From Planctomycetaceae bacterium (GTDB taxonomy: Bacteria > Planctomycetota > Planctomycetia > Gemmatales > Gemmataceae): a stretch of DNA of 51,274 nucleotides. Both the position numbers and the translations under genes were made by a program. Positions 51,217 to 51,274 of this stretch are shown in pieces. The stretch is from contig PNLP01000051.1 of NCBI GenBank assembly GCA_013823135.1, positions 1-51,274 on the forward strand, in the 5' to 3' direction. The notes beneath the pieces are model-generated. The model searched no databases and was not told where the DNA came from. It saw nothing but the letters and a program-made list of their open reading frames with translations. The number at the start of each line of letters is the position of its first letter. Within the stretch, counting starts at the first letter, position 1.

Positions 51217-51274
51217 GTGGGGCAGGCCGCTGGCCTAATGGCACTTAAGCTGAGACTGTAGCACGACAAGTGCC
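51217..51274. repeat. Terminal repeat copies of two elements abutting each other
   Basis: Bases 51217-51251 match the 41-bp terminal repeat of the 6161-6346 element (35 bp, GTGGGGCAGGCCGCTGGCCT type). Bases 51252-51274 match the end of the palindromic element at 39.25 kb (GAGACTGTAGCACGACAAGT). The window stops inside the second element. The arrangement suggests one element inserted into or beside the other. Confidence 0.8.

Overview
The window looks like a chromosomal segment of a high-GC planctomycete, most likely a Gemmata-type member of the Gemmataceae. The call rests on family content: a Tat-exported DUF1501 protein, a DUF1559 prepilin-like protein, a BBP7-type outer-membrane barrel, a TIGR02996 repeat-companion protein, an RHS relic, a eukaryote-like Ser/Thr kinase, a small sigma-factor operon with anti-sigma and coiled-coil partners, and short intergenic inverted repeats of a kind common in this group. 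There is no rRNA or tRNA, no CRISPR array and no recognisable transposase gene.

Layout. 1-5.2 kb: the 3' part of gyrA, a sugar-nucleotide epimerase, a decayed RHS fragment and a leucine-rich-repeat protein. 5.2-9.3 kb: a small ORF, an inverted-repeat element, an Rrf2 regulator beside cysH, a lipoprotein and a PduO-type cobalamin adenosyltransferase. 9.3-18.8 kb: a ferritin-like protein, a DUF1559 protein with a lipoprotein, a PfpI protease-like protein, a large YidC, a metallophosphoesterase and DUF1501. 19-25.9 kb: a BBP7 barrel, a zinc-ribbon/sigma/anti-sigma/coiled-coil operon, a broken four-helix-bundle gene and an rRNA methyltransferase operon. 25.9-34.4 kb: a di-haem cytochrome, a three-gene polysaccharide operon and a 1202-residue fusion of an active-looking kinase to a tubulin/FtsZ-like GTPase. 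34.7-39 kb: a secreted Tyr-rich protein, two unrecognised small proteins and a three-gene operon of a membrane protein, a beta-domain protein and a P-loop ATPase. 39-51 kb: a TIGR02996 protein, a CBS/hemolysin-type protein, a membrane glycosyltransferase-like protein, an ACT-domain protein, an intact four-helix-bundle gene, a tandem amidohydrolase with one dead half, and a zinc-ribbon beta-propeller-like protein.

The most unusual layer is between the genes. At least ten intergenic gaps carry imperfect inverted repeats built from short, locus-specific tandem 'words'. Five of them (12.5, 27.3, 36.6, 39.0 and 44.2 kb) share exchangeable blocks arranged as nested hairpins, and the 12.6, 36.7 and 44.3 kb copies also share a similar apical loop. 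Both four-helix-bundle genes in the window (23.5 kb broken, 45.1 kb intact) lie between such arms. At 39 kb one hairpin is interrupted by a 319-bp fully palindromic element with a perfect 10-bp target-site duplication, and the start of a second copy of that element lies at the right edge of the window. I regard the four-helix-bundle gene plus variable-arm hairpin family as the best candidate here for an undescribed system. The kinase-tubulin fusion is the most striking single protein.
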